From contig CALXOL010000001.1 in NCBI GenBank assembly GCA_944390015.1, forward strand, positions 164,108 through 228,107: DNA of 64,000 bases, given 5' to 3'. The notes under the pieces were generated by a model, which saw only the letters and a list, made by a program, of their open reading frames with translations, was not told where the DNA came from and did no database searches. The position numbers and the translations under genes are program-made. This document shows positions 24,184 to 33,900 of this stretch, one piece after another. The stretch comes from an uncultured Spirochaetaceae bacterium. Its GTDB lineage: Bacteria; Spirochaetota; Spirochaetia; Sphaerochaetales; Sphaerochaetaceae. The stretch's first letter is position 1; the number at the start of each line of letters is the position of its first letter.

Positions 24184-27100
24184 CTATATCCTCCAATATG
24201 ACGGCTTTGCTTCCTCTCCCGTCAACTTTGATTGTAAGATCTTTTTTACTTCTCACATGAATGAAATGCTCGCTCTCTTCTATTAGTTCCAATCTTCGTA
24301 TCGCATCGAAATCTATCTTACCGTCGCCATGCAGAGGGTTGACTGTCAGATAAACTGCGCCAAGGCTTGTCATGTTCTGGAAAAAATGGGTCCCTTGGCT
24401 TGGTTCAACGGAAAGTTCCTTTATACCCGTTTCTATTATCACATGTGCTTTTGAAATATCTGACCAGCAGCATGGGATTCCCAGCCATCTGTCAGAAGAG
24501 CCAAGGCGTCCTGCTGCAATCAGCAGATATTGGTTGTCAAGACCCGCATTCATCTGGCCTAGCTCTTTTGCCATTATTTGCATCTCGCTAGGACGGAAAA
24601 CTTCGGGCTTTATCGATATTATATCCCTGATACCCTCAACTTTGCCGTTACCCATGACCTTCTCTGCATAAATAATCGATTTCTTTATCTCCTTTTCGCT
24701 AATATCGATATCCAGGTCATAATCGGCACTGCTTATTGGTCTGACCTGTAATATTGAGAAATCCGGTCTCTCCCTTTCCGTGTTTACTGCAAACTCGATT
24801 TCCACGGGGCAGGCCATGCCTTTTTCTCCGAGTTTTAAAACCTCATCTACGATTTTTGCAAGGGGAAGAGCATCGTATTTAAGAATGCCGTTGAATGTAA
24901 GGATATTCATACCTTCCTTACTTGGTCTCTCTATTAGTCTTCCACTTGTCATATCAAAAGAGGAGAATATATTACGCATCGCCTTAGGGTAGGCATAGGC
25001 CTCTTTTATTGGAAGTTTTGTCAGGTTGTCCTGATCCTCCATGCTGTTGAATCTCTTACTCAAATCAAGTGCGTAGAATTCATTCTGATCGCTTGTCTCT
25101 TGTCCTGTCAGATTGTTGGATGGTTTTTTAGGCTTTGCAGGGCAGAATCGGAACGCAGTTCCATCATCCACGACGGCTTTTCCAAAGCCGAATGAGAGCA
25201 TCCCGATGCCATCCTCTCCTTTCTGTCCCGGACTTGGGTAGAAGTTAAGAGAGCGGGCGACACCGGAGATGTTTGGGAACCACCATTGGCCATGTTCGCT
25301 TCCCGTTATCTGTTGGATTATCACGGCCATCTTCTCATCTTCTAGGCTGTGCTCTGTATTCTTCAGATATTCTTTTGCATTTTTGAAATAGGTACTCGCC
25401 CATACTGTCTTTATTGCACTCTCAAGCTCGTTAAGGCGCTCTTCATCACTTCCCCTGTTTGGAATCATGCATGTCTGGTATACACCTGCGAAAGGCTGGA
25501 AATGCGAATCTTCAAGAAGCGATGAGGAGCGGACTGATATAGGAACCTTTATTACCTGCAGTATCTGAGAAAGGCAGGTTCTCAGATAGCCTGGAATCGG
25601 TTTTGAAAGAAAGAGTGAGAGAATCTCATCATCGCTTTGGTTTACGAAATAGAGATCGTTCATGCTGTTTTCAGCAAGGAACATATCGAATATCTCGGTC
25701 GTGATTACGACAGTTCTCGGCGTTGAAAGATACAGTACATCCTCATATTTCTTTCTCATACCCAATGCGTGCATCTCTGCAGCAAGGAAGGCCAGCCCTC
25801 TGCCTTTACCGCCCATTGATCCTGAGCCGATTCTTGAAAAATGCAGGGTCTCATCATAATGGGCAGCACTGAATTCCGCGATTACTCCCCGTGTCCTGTC
25901 CGAGCGGTATTCCTTAATTGTACGATACAGTTCCGCTCTTATATCCTCAGGGTTGTCCCCCTCTTTGATGTTTATGTGCTTTATCATGGAAGCCAGGACA
26001 TAAAGTGACTGTGCCCTGAGCCATCTGGAGAAATCATTTCTTTTGGAATGGTAGATGAAAGATTCTATCGGAATGGTCTTTATCAGGCGTTGCACTTCCT
26101 TCATCGTCTCAGCTCTGGCAATCTCTTTTCCCGTTGCTGGATCTAAGAAAATGAAGGGCCCGAAATTATAGTATTTTAAGAAATGGTTTTCGAGATCCAT
26201 TAGGAGGGTGGGAGAGAGCTTATAAAGGAAATCACAACCGATTTTCCTACTCTCTTCTTCATTTTCCATGTCTCTGGATTGGATTAAAACCGGTATTTCT
26301 CCGTCTAACGCTTTAATTCGCTTTGCCAGTTCGAGTCCGGCTTTTTCACGTCCCCCCTCATAAGGGAATGATACGTCCGTTATGACACCCAGAATGTTCT
26401 CCCTGTAGGTCGTAAAAAGATTCCATGCCTCGTCAAAATTCCTCGCAAGAACGATTTTAGGTCTTCCTCTCATTCTCAGCGTTCTTCCCCAGTCGTTTAA
26501 AGCCTCAAGTATGCTGAGCCTGTTCTGCCTGATGAGAGCAAGATACATCTGAGGAAGATATGAGGATATGAATCTCACCGAGTCCTCTACAAGGATTATG
26601 ACCTGTACATCAGCCTCCGCAGTATCATGATCGATGTTCATCTTGTCCTCGATGAGTTTTACCATCGCCAGAAAGAGAGTTGCGTTACCCTGCCAGTAAA
26701 ACATGTAATCTATGAAAGGACAGTTCTCACCTTTTAGTATTCTTGCTTTCCTGTGGTCGGGGGAGGGGGAGAGCGCGATAATCGGCATGTAGGGCTTTTT
26801 CTTTTTTATCTCCTCACAAAGTTTTTCAACCCTTCCAGATTCCAGATCCAGCATTGTGATTACAAGGTCAAAGTTTCTCTGGTCTATCAGAGCAAGAGCC
26901 TCTGTTTCGTTGTTTGTATGCGTTATCTTTGGTGGATTTGATAGCCCTAGGGCGGTATATTCCTTATATAGTTCCTCTTCTACTCTCCCGTCCTCTTCAA
27001 GCATGAACCTGTCGTAGTCAGAGCAGATAAGGAGAACCGTATATATATGTCTAAGCATGAGGTTGCTGAAAGGCAGCCAGGTCTGATCAAGTAAATACAT
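24176..27100 (-). CDS. Receiver-like domains fused to a PEP/pyruvate-binding (PPDK_N) domain
   Basis: 974 residues. The first 150 residues (LLICSDYDRFMLEEDGR... LVITMLDLESGR) and a second segment (about 165-300, VIILVEDSVRFISSYLPQMY ... GVITDVSFPYEGGR) look like receiver domains of response regulators; the second keeps the acidic pair and the central aspartate (TDVSF). From about residue 420 the ATP-grasp domain of PEP synthase/pyruvate-phosphate dikinase begins (GSGSMGGKGRGLAF), with PISVRSSSLLEDS and the late EIEFAVN motif. I see neither the swivelling histidine domain nor the PEP-binding barrel of true PEP synthases. It may be a regulated phosphotransferase fragment or a sensor; the function is unknown. 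It heads an operon with the alcohol dehydrogenase. Confidence 0.8.
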   Translation of the reverse strand: MYLLDQTWLPFSNLMLRHIYTVLLICSDYDRFMLEEDGRVEEELYKEYTALGLSNPPKITHTNNETEALALIDQRNFDLVITMLDLESGRVEKLCEEIKKKKPYMPIIALSPSPDHRKARILKGENCPFIDYMFYWQGNATLFLAMVKLIEDKMNIDHDTAEADVQVIILVEDSVRFISSYLPQMYLALIRQNRLSILEALNDWGRTLRMRGRPKIVLARNFDEAWNLFTTYRENILGVITDVSFPYEGGREKAGLELAKRIKALDGEIPVLIQSRDMENEEESRKIGCDFLYKLSPTLLMDLENHFLKYYNFGPFIFLDPATGKEIARAETMKEVQRLIKTIPIESFIYHSKRNDFSRWLRAQSLYVLASMIKHINIKEGDNPEDIRAELYRTIKEYRSDRTRGVIAEFSAAHYDETLHFSRIGSGSMGGKGRGLAFLAAEMHALGMRKKYEDVLYLSTPRTVVITTEIFDMFLAENSMNDLYFVNQSDDEILSLFLSKPIPGYLRTCLSQILQVIKVPISVRSSSLLEDSHFQPFAGVYQTCMIPNRGSDEERLNELESAIKTVWASTYFKNAKEYLKNTEHSLEDEKMAVIIQQITGSEHGQWWFPNISGVARSLNFYPSPGQKGEDGIGMLSFGFGKAVVDDGTAFRFCPAKPKKPSNNLTGQETSDQNEFYALDLSKRFNSMEDQDNLTKLPIKEAYAYPKAMRNIFSSFDMTSGRLIERPSKEGMNILTFNGILKYDALPLAKIVDEVLKLGEKGMACPVEIEFAVNTERERPDFSILQVRPISSADYDLDIDISEKEIKKSIIYAEKVMGNGKVEGIRDIISIKPEVFRPSEMQIMAKELGQMNAGLDNQYLLIAAGRLGSSDRWLGIPCCWSDISKAHVIIETGIKELSVEPSQGTHFFQNMTSLGAVYLTVNPLHGDGKIDFDAIRRLELIEESEHFIHVRSKKDLTIKVDGRGSKAVILEDIDD

Positions 27101-27182
27101 GCTTTTATTCTAACACAAATCGAAATGGCACATATCATTTTTTACTTCGATGAAAATAAACTTGAATTTCATTTGATTCTTT

Positions 27183-27211
27183 TAAATCTTAGGTAAAATT
27201 TTGAAGATTTA
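27183..27211. promoter_or_regulatory. Inverted repeat upstream of gdhA
   Basis: TAAATCTT (27183-27190) and AAGATTTA (27204-27211) are perfect 8-bp arms 13 bases apart, about 90 bases before gdhA. It is a plausible operator in an AT-rich leader. Confidence 0.3.
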
Positions 27212-27300
27212 GAAAAAAATAAAAGTATAATTTGATGGTTTTCATAATTTTCTTGACGGCTTTGAAAAACAGTCATAAGCTGAGGATGAGGAGAGGTAAG

Positions 27301-28638
27301 ATGTACAGTTTAGAATCTTTCATTAACACTCTCGAGAAGAAAAATCCAGGACAGAGTGAGTTTATTGAGTCGGTAAGGGAAGTCCTTTCTTCTATAATAG
27401 ATGTCGTAAACGAAAACCCGCTTTATCTTAAAAACAAGATACTTGAGCGTATTACGGAGCCGGATAGAATCTACTGCTTTAAGGTCGAGTGGGAGAATGA
27501 TGAGCATGAGATTGAGGTAAATAAGGCGTACAGGGTTCAATTCAATAATGCTCTTGGTCCTTATAAGGGAGGATTGCGCTTCCATTCATCCGTTAGCCTC
27601 GGGACAATGAAGTTCCTTGCTTTTGAGCAGATTTTCAAAAACAGCCTCACAGGTCTTCCCATGGGGGGAGGAAAGGGAGGTTCTGATTTCTCGCCAAAAG
27701 GGAAAAGTGATGATGAGATTCTACGTTTCTGCCGCTCGTTTATGACGGAGCTTCAAAAGTATATCGGCCCTGATACAGATGTTCCTGCCGGTGATATCGG
27801 AGTAGGAGGGCGCGAGATTGGATATCTCTATGGGCAGTATAAGAGGATCCGTGGGGAGAATACTGGAGTTCTTACAGGGAAAGGCTTGGATTTCGGCGGT
27901 TCTCTTATCAGGCCTGAGGCGACAGGCTTCGGTACTATGTATTTCGCTTCTGAGATGCTGAAAGCCCATAACGATAAAATGGAAGGAAAGAAGATCGCTG
28001 TCTCTGGTTTTGGAAATGTTGCATGGGGCGCAGTGATGAAGGCGAGTCAGATGGGTGCCAAAGTCATAACGATATCAGGCCCGGATGGATACATCTTGGA
28101 TGAGAGCGGTATAAATACCCCTGAGAAATGGGCTTATATGCTTTATCTTAGAAATTCGAATAATGATGTGGTTGAGCCTTATGCTAAAAAGTTCGGAGCC
28201 CAGTTCATCCCGGGTAGAAAACCATGGGAGGTTCCTGTTGATATGGCTTTCCCATGTGCAATCCAGAATGAGCTTGATGAGAATGATGCGAAATCTCTCG
28301 TTTCCAATGGTGTGAAGTATGTTGTTGAGACATCAAACATGGGGCTTACAAGAGAGGCAAATGAGTTCTTTATCTCATCAAGGATTCCTTGTGCTCCTGG
28401 AAAAGCTGCGAATGCGGGAGGTGTTGCAGTCTCTGGTCTTGAGATGAGTCAGAATGCGATGCATCTGAAATGGACTAAGGAGGAGGTTGACAGTCGGCTT
28501 AGAGACATAATGGAAGGGATTCATTCTTCCTGTGTAAAGGAGGGAAAAGAGGAAGACGGTTATATCAATTATCAGAAAGGTGCCAATATCTCCGGCTTTA
28601 AAAAAGTTGCAGATGCGATGTGTCAGCTGGGATATTAG
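27301..28638 (+). CDS. gdhA: Glutamate dehydrogenase (NADP type)
   Basis: Interconverts 2-oxoglutarate plus ammonia and glutamate; here the main ammonia-assimilation enzyme in view. The frame opens at 27232, but ATG at 27301 has GAGGAGAGG just upstream and matches the normal N-terminus, giving 445 residues. PMGGGKGGSDF (120-130) holds the catalytic lysine K125. DTDVPAGDIGVGGREIG has the substrate aspartate, and VSGFGNVAWGA is the dinucleotide-binding turn. The hexameric, roughly 450-residue length fits the NADP-dependent bacterial class. Confidence 0.96.
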   Translation: MYSLESFINTLEKKNPGQSEFIESVREVLSSIIDVVNENPLYLKNKILERITEPDRIYCFKVEWENDEHEIEVNKAYRVQFNNALGPYKGGLRFHSSVSLGTMKFLAFEQIFKNSLTGLPMGGGKGGSDFSPKGKSDDEILRFCRSFMTELQKYIGPDTDVPAGDIGVGGREIGYLYGQYKRIRGENTGVLTGKGLDFGGSLIRPEATGFGTMYFASEMLKAHNDKMEGKKIAVSGFGNVAWGAVMKASQMGAKVITISGPDGYILDESGINTPEKWAYMLYLRNSNNDVVEPYAKKFGAQFIPGRKPWEVPVDMAFPCAIQNELDENDAKSLVSNGVKYVVETSNMGLTREANEFFISSRIPCAPGKAANAGGVAVSGLEMSQNAMHLKWTKEEVDSRLRDIMEGIHSSCVKEGKEEDGYINYQKGANISGFKKVADAMCQLGY

Positions 28639-28690
28639 GAAAAAAATTATTTAAATGCAGAGCCGTGTGTTCTCTTTAAATAATTTTTCC
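28638..28690. terminator. Long hairpin after gdhA
   Basis: GGAAAAAAATTATTTAAA (28638-28655) pairs almost completely with TTTAAATAATTTTTCC (28675-28690), starting at the last base of the stop codon. The AT-rich arms and T-run suggest a terminator. Confidence 0.55.
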
Positions 28691-28824
28691 TGCCAGATTT
28701 TGTTAAAATTTATATAACTGCTTATAATAGAAAGAATATAGTTTTGTTTATACGTTGACAAAACAGTATATTTAGATAAAAATCTTCCCTGAGGTGTGAA
28801 AGTTTTACCAAAGGGGAGGATTAT

Positions 28825-29007
28825 ATGATTCGCTCAGTTAATGATGTTGCTGCGGAGTTTGGCGTCTCCGTTGCTTCCATATCCGCAAAACTGAAGAAAA
28901 GAGGTGTGAAAAAAGTAGGTGGAAGGTATTTAATCGACGATAACACCTACATCTGGTTGCTCTCCAGAAAAGGTCAGGTAGGAAGACCTAAGAAGGAAAG
29001 CCAATAG
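28825..29007 (+). CDS. Small helix-turn-helix protein, 60 residues
   Basis: MIRSVNDVAAEFGVSVASIS followed by AKLKKRGVKKVGGRYLI is a compact helix-turn-helix like those of excisionases and MerR-type proteins: DVAAEFGVSVASISAKLK gives the two helices and GGRYLIDDNTYIWL a wing. The tail GRPKKE resembles an AT-hook. A strong AGGGGAGG lies before the ATG, and TTGACA (28755-28760) begins a plausible promoter. A terminator follows at once, so the gene is a stand-alone unit. It probably binds DNA; the target is unknown. Confidence 0.75.
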   Translation: MIRSVNDVAAEFGVSVASISAKLKKRGVKKVGGRYLIDDNTYIWLLSRKGQVGRPKKESQ

Positions 29008-29018
29008 GTTTTAGAAAG

Positions 29019-29050
29019 CCCACAGGGATTTTTGTCCTGTGGGTGTTTTT
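29019..29050 (+). terminator. Rho-independent terminator
   Basis: CCCACAGG (29019-29026) pairs with CCTGTGGG (29036-29043), followed by TGTTTTT. It ends the small helix-turn-helix gene and faces the 3' end of the SDR gene. Confidence 0.8.
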
Positions 29051-29054
29051 CTTT

Positions 29055-30083
29055 TCACGCATTCTTTCCTGCAATTGCAAATGGTTCTCTTTTCTCTTCT
29101 TTCCTTTCCTCAAGGTAGGCGACCATATCCCTAACGCTGTCTGACACGTCACGTGGATAATATCCAAGTTCAAGTGTTGCTTTATCATGTGAGAATCTAG
29201 AGTTGCTTTCAAGTGTTGATAGGCTGTATTTCGTAAAAAGCGGTCTTTTCTTCCTTCTCTTCGCATCGATTTCAAAAAATGGTGCGACAATTCTTGCAAT
29301 AGAGATTGGAACACAGGGTTTTGCTTTTTTCCCTGAGGCCTCTGCCATGTATCTTATGATTTCTTTTATCGATACTGAGGAGCCTGAGAGGATGTAACTT
29401 TCTCCCTTTCTTCCTTTTTCAAGCATTTTGATGATTCCGTTTGCGACATCCCTGACATCAACCATGTCATAACCCCCTCTTACTCCCATTGGAAGGCGTC
29501 CGGAGAGGAACATCAGGCACATCTGAACTAGGTGGTTGCCCCCTCCATCCCCTGGCCCTATTATGCCGGAGGGTAGGGCAATCATGGTGTATAGTCCATT
29601 ATCTGCCGCTTTTTTTACTAGGGCACTTGCTTCTGCCTTGCTTTTAGCGTACTCCCCCCTGACTTCGCTCGGATCATAGATGTCCGTCTCTCTTAATACG
29701 GCTCTATCTTTCCGCTCGGGAATGGTATGGACGCTGCTGACATATACCATTTTACTCACGTTATATTCTTTTGCCATGGCAAGGATGTTTTCTGTACCAC
29801 CAACATTCACGCTGTATAGATCTTTCATCCCTTTGTCCTGGATGCTTATAAGTCCTGCGGTGTGTATAAGGTAAAGTTCTTCATCCCTCTCATGCTGAAA
29901 GAATGGGATGAGGCTGTCTCTATCCCTTACATCTCCAGTGTAATAGGACACACCTTCTTCCCTCATTCTTTTCTCACCTTTTACTATGAGGGCACGAACA
30001 ATCTCGCCTCTCCTTAGCAATGCTTTCACAATGGTACTTCCAAGATGCCCAAGCCCTCCTGTTACAAGATATATTCTTTTCAT
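29055..30083 (-). CDS. NAD(P)-dependent epimerase/dehydratase, extended SDR
   Basis: 342 residues from ATG at 30083, which has AGGAGG six bases upstream; the longer frame to 30140 lacks one. MKRIYLVTGGLGHLGSTIVK is the Rossmann fold (TGGLGHLG at 8-15). The serine-tyrosine-lysine site is YVSSVHT and EYAKSKAEA. The later FEID... and ELGYYPRD segments resemble 3-beta-hydroxysteroid-dehydrogenase/dihydroflavonol-reductase-like SDRs. The substrate is unknown. It diverges from a TetR regulator with a palindrome between them, the usual layout of a locally repressed enzyme. Confidence 0.85.
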   Translation of the reverse strand: MKRIYLVTGGLGHLGSTIVKALLRRGEIVRALIVKGEKRMREEGVSYYTGDVRDRDSLIPFFQHERDEELYLIHTAGLISIQDKGMKDLYSVNVGGTENILAMAKEYNVSKMVYVSSVHTIPERKDRAVLRETDIYDPSEVRGEYAKSKAEASALVKKAADNGLYTMIALPSGIIGPGDGGGNHLVQMCLMFLSGRLPMGVRGGYDMVDVRDVANGIIKMLEKGRKGESYILSGSSVSIKEIIRYMAEASGKKAKPCVPISIARIVAPFFEIDAKRRKKRPLFTKYSLSTLESNSRFSHDKATLELGYYPRDVSDSVRDMVAYLEERKEEKREPFAIAGKNA

Positions 30084-30185
30084 GCTTGACCTCCTAAGCT
30101 TTAATCTCATACTATCTACATGGTGTTGGGAAAACAACAATCAGTTTTTCTAAAAACGGTGTGTATGCAACAAAAAACAAACTAT

Positions 30186-30201
30186 TGTCGTTTATGCGAC
30201 A
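30186..30201. promoter_or_regulatory. Palindrome between the SDR and TetR genes, likely operator
   Basis: TGTCG (30186-30190), six bases, CGACA (30197-30201), located 31 bases before the TetR start and about 100 bases before the divergent SDR gene. A TetR dimer is the natural candidate to bind it. Confidence 0.45.
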
Positions 30202-30231
30202 GCGACTCTGTGTAGTTTTCGAGGAGCAAGG

Positions 30232-30762
30232 ATGGCAAATGTGAATAGAAGGGTTCAGATGACCCGCCGTATGATAAAAGATGCCCTTATCGAGCTTATG
30301 AATGATAATGACTTTTCTAAGATCTCTATCAGCGATATTTGCAAGACCGCTGATATTAACAGATCAACTTTCTATTCGCATTACAAAGATACTAAAGAAG
30401 TCCTTGTAGATATAGAGGATGATATAATTTCCAGGCTACCTGAGGTCTCCGACTCGAAACAGGATCTGAAGGAGGCCATGAGGGAGATACTATCCTTTAT
30501 AAAAGATAATTCTGCCCTGATTACAATCATGGTCGTCAAACGTAAGGATGACAGTTTCGTAGAGAAGCTTCTGAGTTCAATCCTTGCAAGGTATGAACAC
30601 CTTTCTTCGGCATCCAACGAGACGCAGACCCGTTATAACTATATTTTCTGCACCAGTGGGATAATAGGAATCATCAAGGAGTGGATTTTGTCCGATTTTA
30701 CTCTCTCTTTGGACGCTTTCACAGAGATTGCCCTCACTCTTGCGGTTAAAGTAACAACCTGA
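30232..30762 (+). CDS. TetR-family transcriptional regulator
   Basis: 176 residues. The N-terminal DNA-binding domain reads MTRRMIKDALIELMNDNDFS, then ISISDICKTADINRSTFYSHY with the classic TetR recognition helix (about 33-53). The rest is a helical ligand-binding domain resembling the TetR_C_33-like class (EMREILSFIKDNSALITIMV, FCTSGIIGIIKEWI). It probably represses itself and the divergent SDR gene through the palindrome at 30186. AGGAGC precedes the ATG. Confidence 0.9.
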   Translation: MANVNRRVQMTRRMIKDALIELMNDNDFSKISISDICKTADINRSTFYSHYKDTKEVLVDIEDDIISRLPEVSDSKQDLKEAMREILSFIKDNSALITIMVVKRKDDSFVEKLLSSILARYEHLSSASNETQTRYNYIFCTSGIIGIIKEWILSDFTLSLDAFTEIALTLAVKVTT

Positions 30763-30917
30763 TGGAGGCAAATTATTTACAGGAAGAAGAAAGAATTTCC
30801 TTCTGTCTTTGCAAAGAAGTTGGAACAAGGTTTCATTATTCGTGTTTTCTATCGTTTTTCTTCCTCTTTTCTGTTGTAAAGTCAGGGAACTTGATTTATT
30901 CTTAAAGATGAAATCAT

Positions 30918-30936
30918 CACGGCTTTTATTGCCGTG
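30918..30936 (+). promoter_or_regulatory. Hairpin in the nifJ leader
   Basis: CACGGC (30918-30923), seven bases, GCCGTG (30931-30936), 33 bases before the nifJ ATG and before its ribosome binding site (TTGGAG). There is no T-run, so it is not a terminator; it could be an operator or an mRNA-stabilising 5' hairpin. Confidence 0.4.
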
Positions 30937-30968
30937 AGCAACATATTTATTTTGGAGCGTAACTGAAA

Positions 30969-33900
30969 ATGGCAGACAAGAAAATGGTTACAATCGACGG
31001 CAATACCGCTGCTGCGCATATAGCATATGCATTCAGCGAAGTTGCTGCTATTTACCCAATCACACCATCCTCACCAATGGGTGAGTATGCAGAGCAGTGG
31101 TCCTCCACGGGAAGGGAGAACCTTTGGGGCAAGAAGGTAGATATCATGGAAATGCAGTCTGAGGCAGGTGCCGCAGGTGCTGTTCATGGAGCTTTAGCTG
31201 CAGGTGCTCTTACAACGACATTCACAGCTAGCCAGGGCCTTCTGCTCATGATTCCTAACATGTACAAGATTGCAGGAGAGATGATTCCTACTGTATTCCA
31301 TGTTTCCGCAAGAAGCCTTGCAGCACAGTCCCTCTCAATCTTCGGAGATCATTCGGACGTTATGGCATGTAGGAACACGGGATTCGCAATGACTTGTGCA
31401 TCCTCAATCCAGGAAACAATGGATATCGCACTTGTTGCTCACCTTGCAACACTTGAGGCTGAGGTTCCTTTCCTCAATTTCTTTGATGGATTCAGAACCA
31501 GCCATGAGATTCAGAAGGTTGAGGAAATCAGCTATGATGACATCAGGACTCTCGTAGACGAGAAGTATATCGAGCGCTTCAGATCAAGAGCTCAGAGACC
31601 TGAGAAGCCGATGACAAAGGTTGCTTCTCAGAACGAGGACGTATACTTCCAGGGAAGAGAGACTGTAAACAAGTACATGGATGCTGTTCCTTCCATCGTA
31701 CAGAAGTACATGGATAAGGTTGCAGCTCTCACAGGCAGACAGTATCACCTCTTCGATTATGTCGGTGCTCCAGATGCAACAGATATCGTAATCGTAATGG
31801 GAAGTGCAGCAGACACATTCGAATGGGTTGTTGATTATCTGAACGCAAATGGTAAGAAAGTCGGTCTTATCAAGGTAAGACTTTACAGGCCGTTCTCTGC
31901 AAAGGATTTCGTAGCATGCATTCCTGCAACAGCTAAGAGAGTTGCTGTTATGGATAGGACTAAGGAGCCAGGTGCAGTAGGTGAGCCACTCTATGAAGAT
32001 GTAGTATCCGCACTTACACTCGAGGGCAGAACTGGTCTTAAGGTTATCGGAGGCCGCTATGGTCTTTCTTCGAAGGACTTCACTCCAACCCATGCTAAGT
32101 CAGTATTCGACTTCCTTGAAAGAGATGATGCATGGCATGGCTTCACAGTTGGTATCAATGATGATGTCACACACCTTTCAATCCCAGTATGCGATAAGAT
32201 CGACGTAACTCCAAAGGGCGTTGTATCATGTATGTTCTGGGGTCTTGGTTCTGATGGTACTGTTGGTGCAAACAAGAACTCCATCAAGATCATCGGGGAT
32301 AATACCGACATGAATGCTCAGGCATATTTTGCATATGACTCAAAGAAGTCCGGTGGTATCACAATCTCCCACCTCAGATTCGGAAAAGAGAATCTTGATA
32401 TGCCATGGCTCGTTGACCATGCAGATTTCGTAGCATGTCACAACCCTGCATATATCGGAAGATATGATATGCTTTCTGCTCTCAAGGATGGTGGAGTATT
32501 CCTCCTTAATAGCCAGATTCCTTCAGATGAGGTATTTGAGCACCTGACAAGGGATATGCAGGAGCAGATCATTAACAAGCACATCCACTTCTACAATATT
32601 GATGCACTCGATATCGCAAGAAGCGTAGGTCTTGGTTCAAGAATCAACACAGTCATGCAGGCTGCGTTCTTCAAGATCGCAAACGTTCTTCCAGAGGCAG
32701 AAGCAATTGACCTAATTAAGAAGTACATCAAGAAGACCTTCCTTAAGAAGGGTGAGGATGTCGTTAACAAGAACTGGGCAGCAGTTGATGCAGCTTCAGC
32801 AGCTCTTGTTGAGGTAAAGGTTCCTGAGAAGATTACAAAGAGCTATGAGCCTAAGAAGCTCATTCCTGAGGATGCGGATGCATTTGCAAAGAACGTCATC
32901 GAGCGCTCAATGCACCTCGAAGGAAATGACATTCCTGTATCCCAGATGTCTTACGATGGTAAGCTCCCAACTGGAACAGCAAAGCTTGAGAAGAGAGGCG
33001 TTGCCGCTTATGTGCCTCATTGGGACAGCACAAAGTGTATCCAGTGTAACCAGTGTGTACAGTCATGCCCGCATGCAGCAATCAGGGCAAAGCAGATTCT
33101 CCCAGCAGATCTTGCAAATGCTCCTGCTACATTCCATACGATCAAGAGCAACACAAAGAACGACAAGGAACTCCAGTTCAAGATCCAGGTATATCCAGAG
33201 GATTGCCAGGGATGTGGAGTTTGTATCGAAGCTTGTCCTGCAAAGGAAAAGGCTCTCTCATTCAGCCCACTTACTGTTGAAAGAGAAGCAGGAGAGACAG
33301 CTAACGCTGAGTTCTTTGAAGCTCTCACATATGACAACCTTGACGGACTTAACATGAGCACTGTTAAGGGTCTCCAGTTCAAGCAGCCACTCTTTGAGTT
33401 CAGCGGAGCTTGTGCAGGATGTGGAGAGACTCCATATGTTAAGATGCTTTCTCAGATTTGTGGAGAGAGGGCTGTTATTGCTAACGCAACCGGTTGTTCA
33501 TCAATCTACTCAGGAACATTCCCAACCATTCCTTATACAAAGAGGGCAGATGGAAGAGGTCCGGCATGGGGTAACTCACTCTTCGAGGATAACGCAGAGT
33601 ACGGTCTCGGAATGCGCCTTGCTATAGACAGCAACAGAAACCTCCTCAAGCTTAAGATTGACGAGCTCTTCGCAGCTGGATGTTCAGCAGAGCTTAAGAG
33701 TGCAATCGAGAAGTGCCTCTCACTCTGGGATGATGATACAGAAGCATCGATCACAGCTCAGAAGGAAGTACAGAAGGTTCTCGCTTCAGAGAAGGAGACG
33801 GATGCTAATAAGGCTGCTCTTTCAAAGATCAAGGAGCTTCAGGACTACTTCTCAGATAAGGATGTTCTCATCATCGGTGGTGATGGATGGGCTTACGATA

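Noticed and set aside
24176..27100. Ordinary PEP synthase
   Set aside because: The histidine swivel domain and the C-terminal PEP barrel are absent, and receiver-like domains precede the ATP-grasp part.
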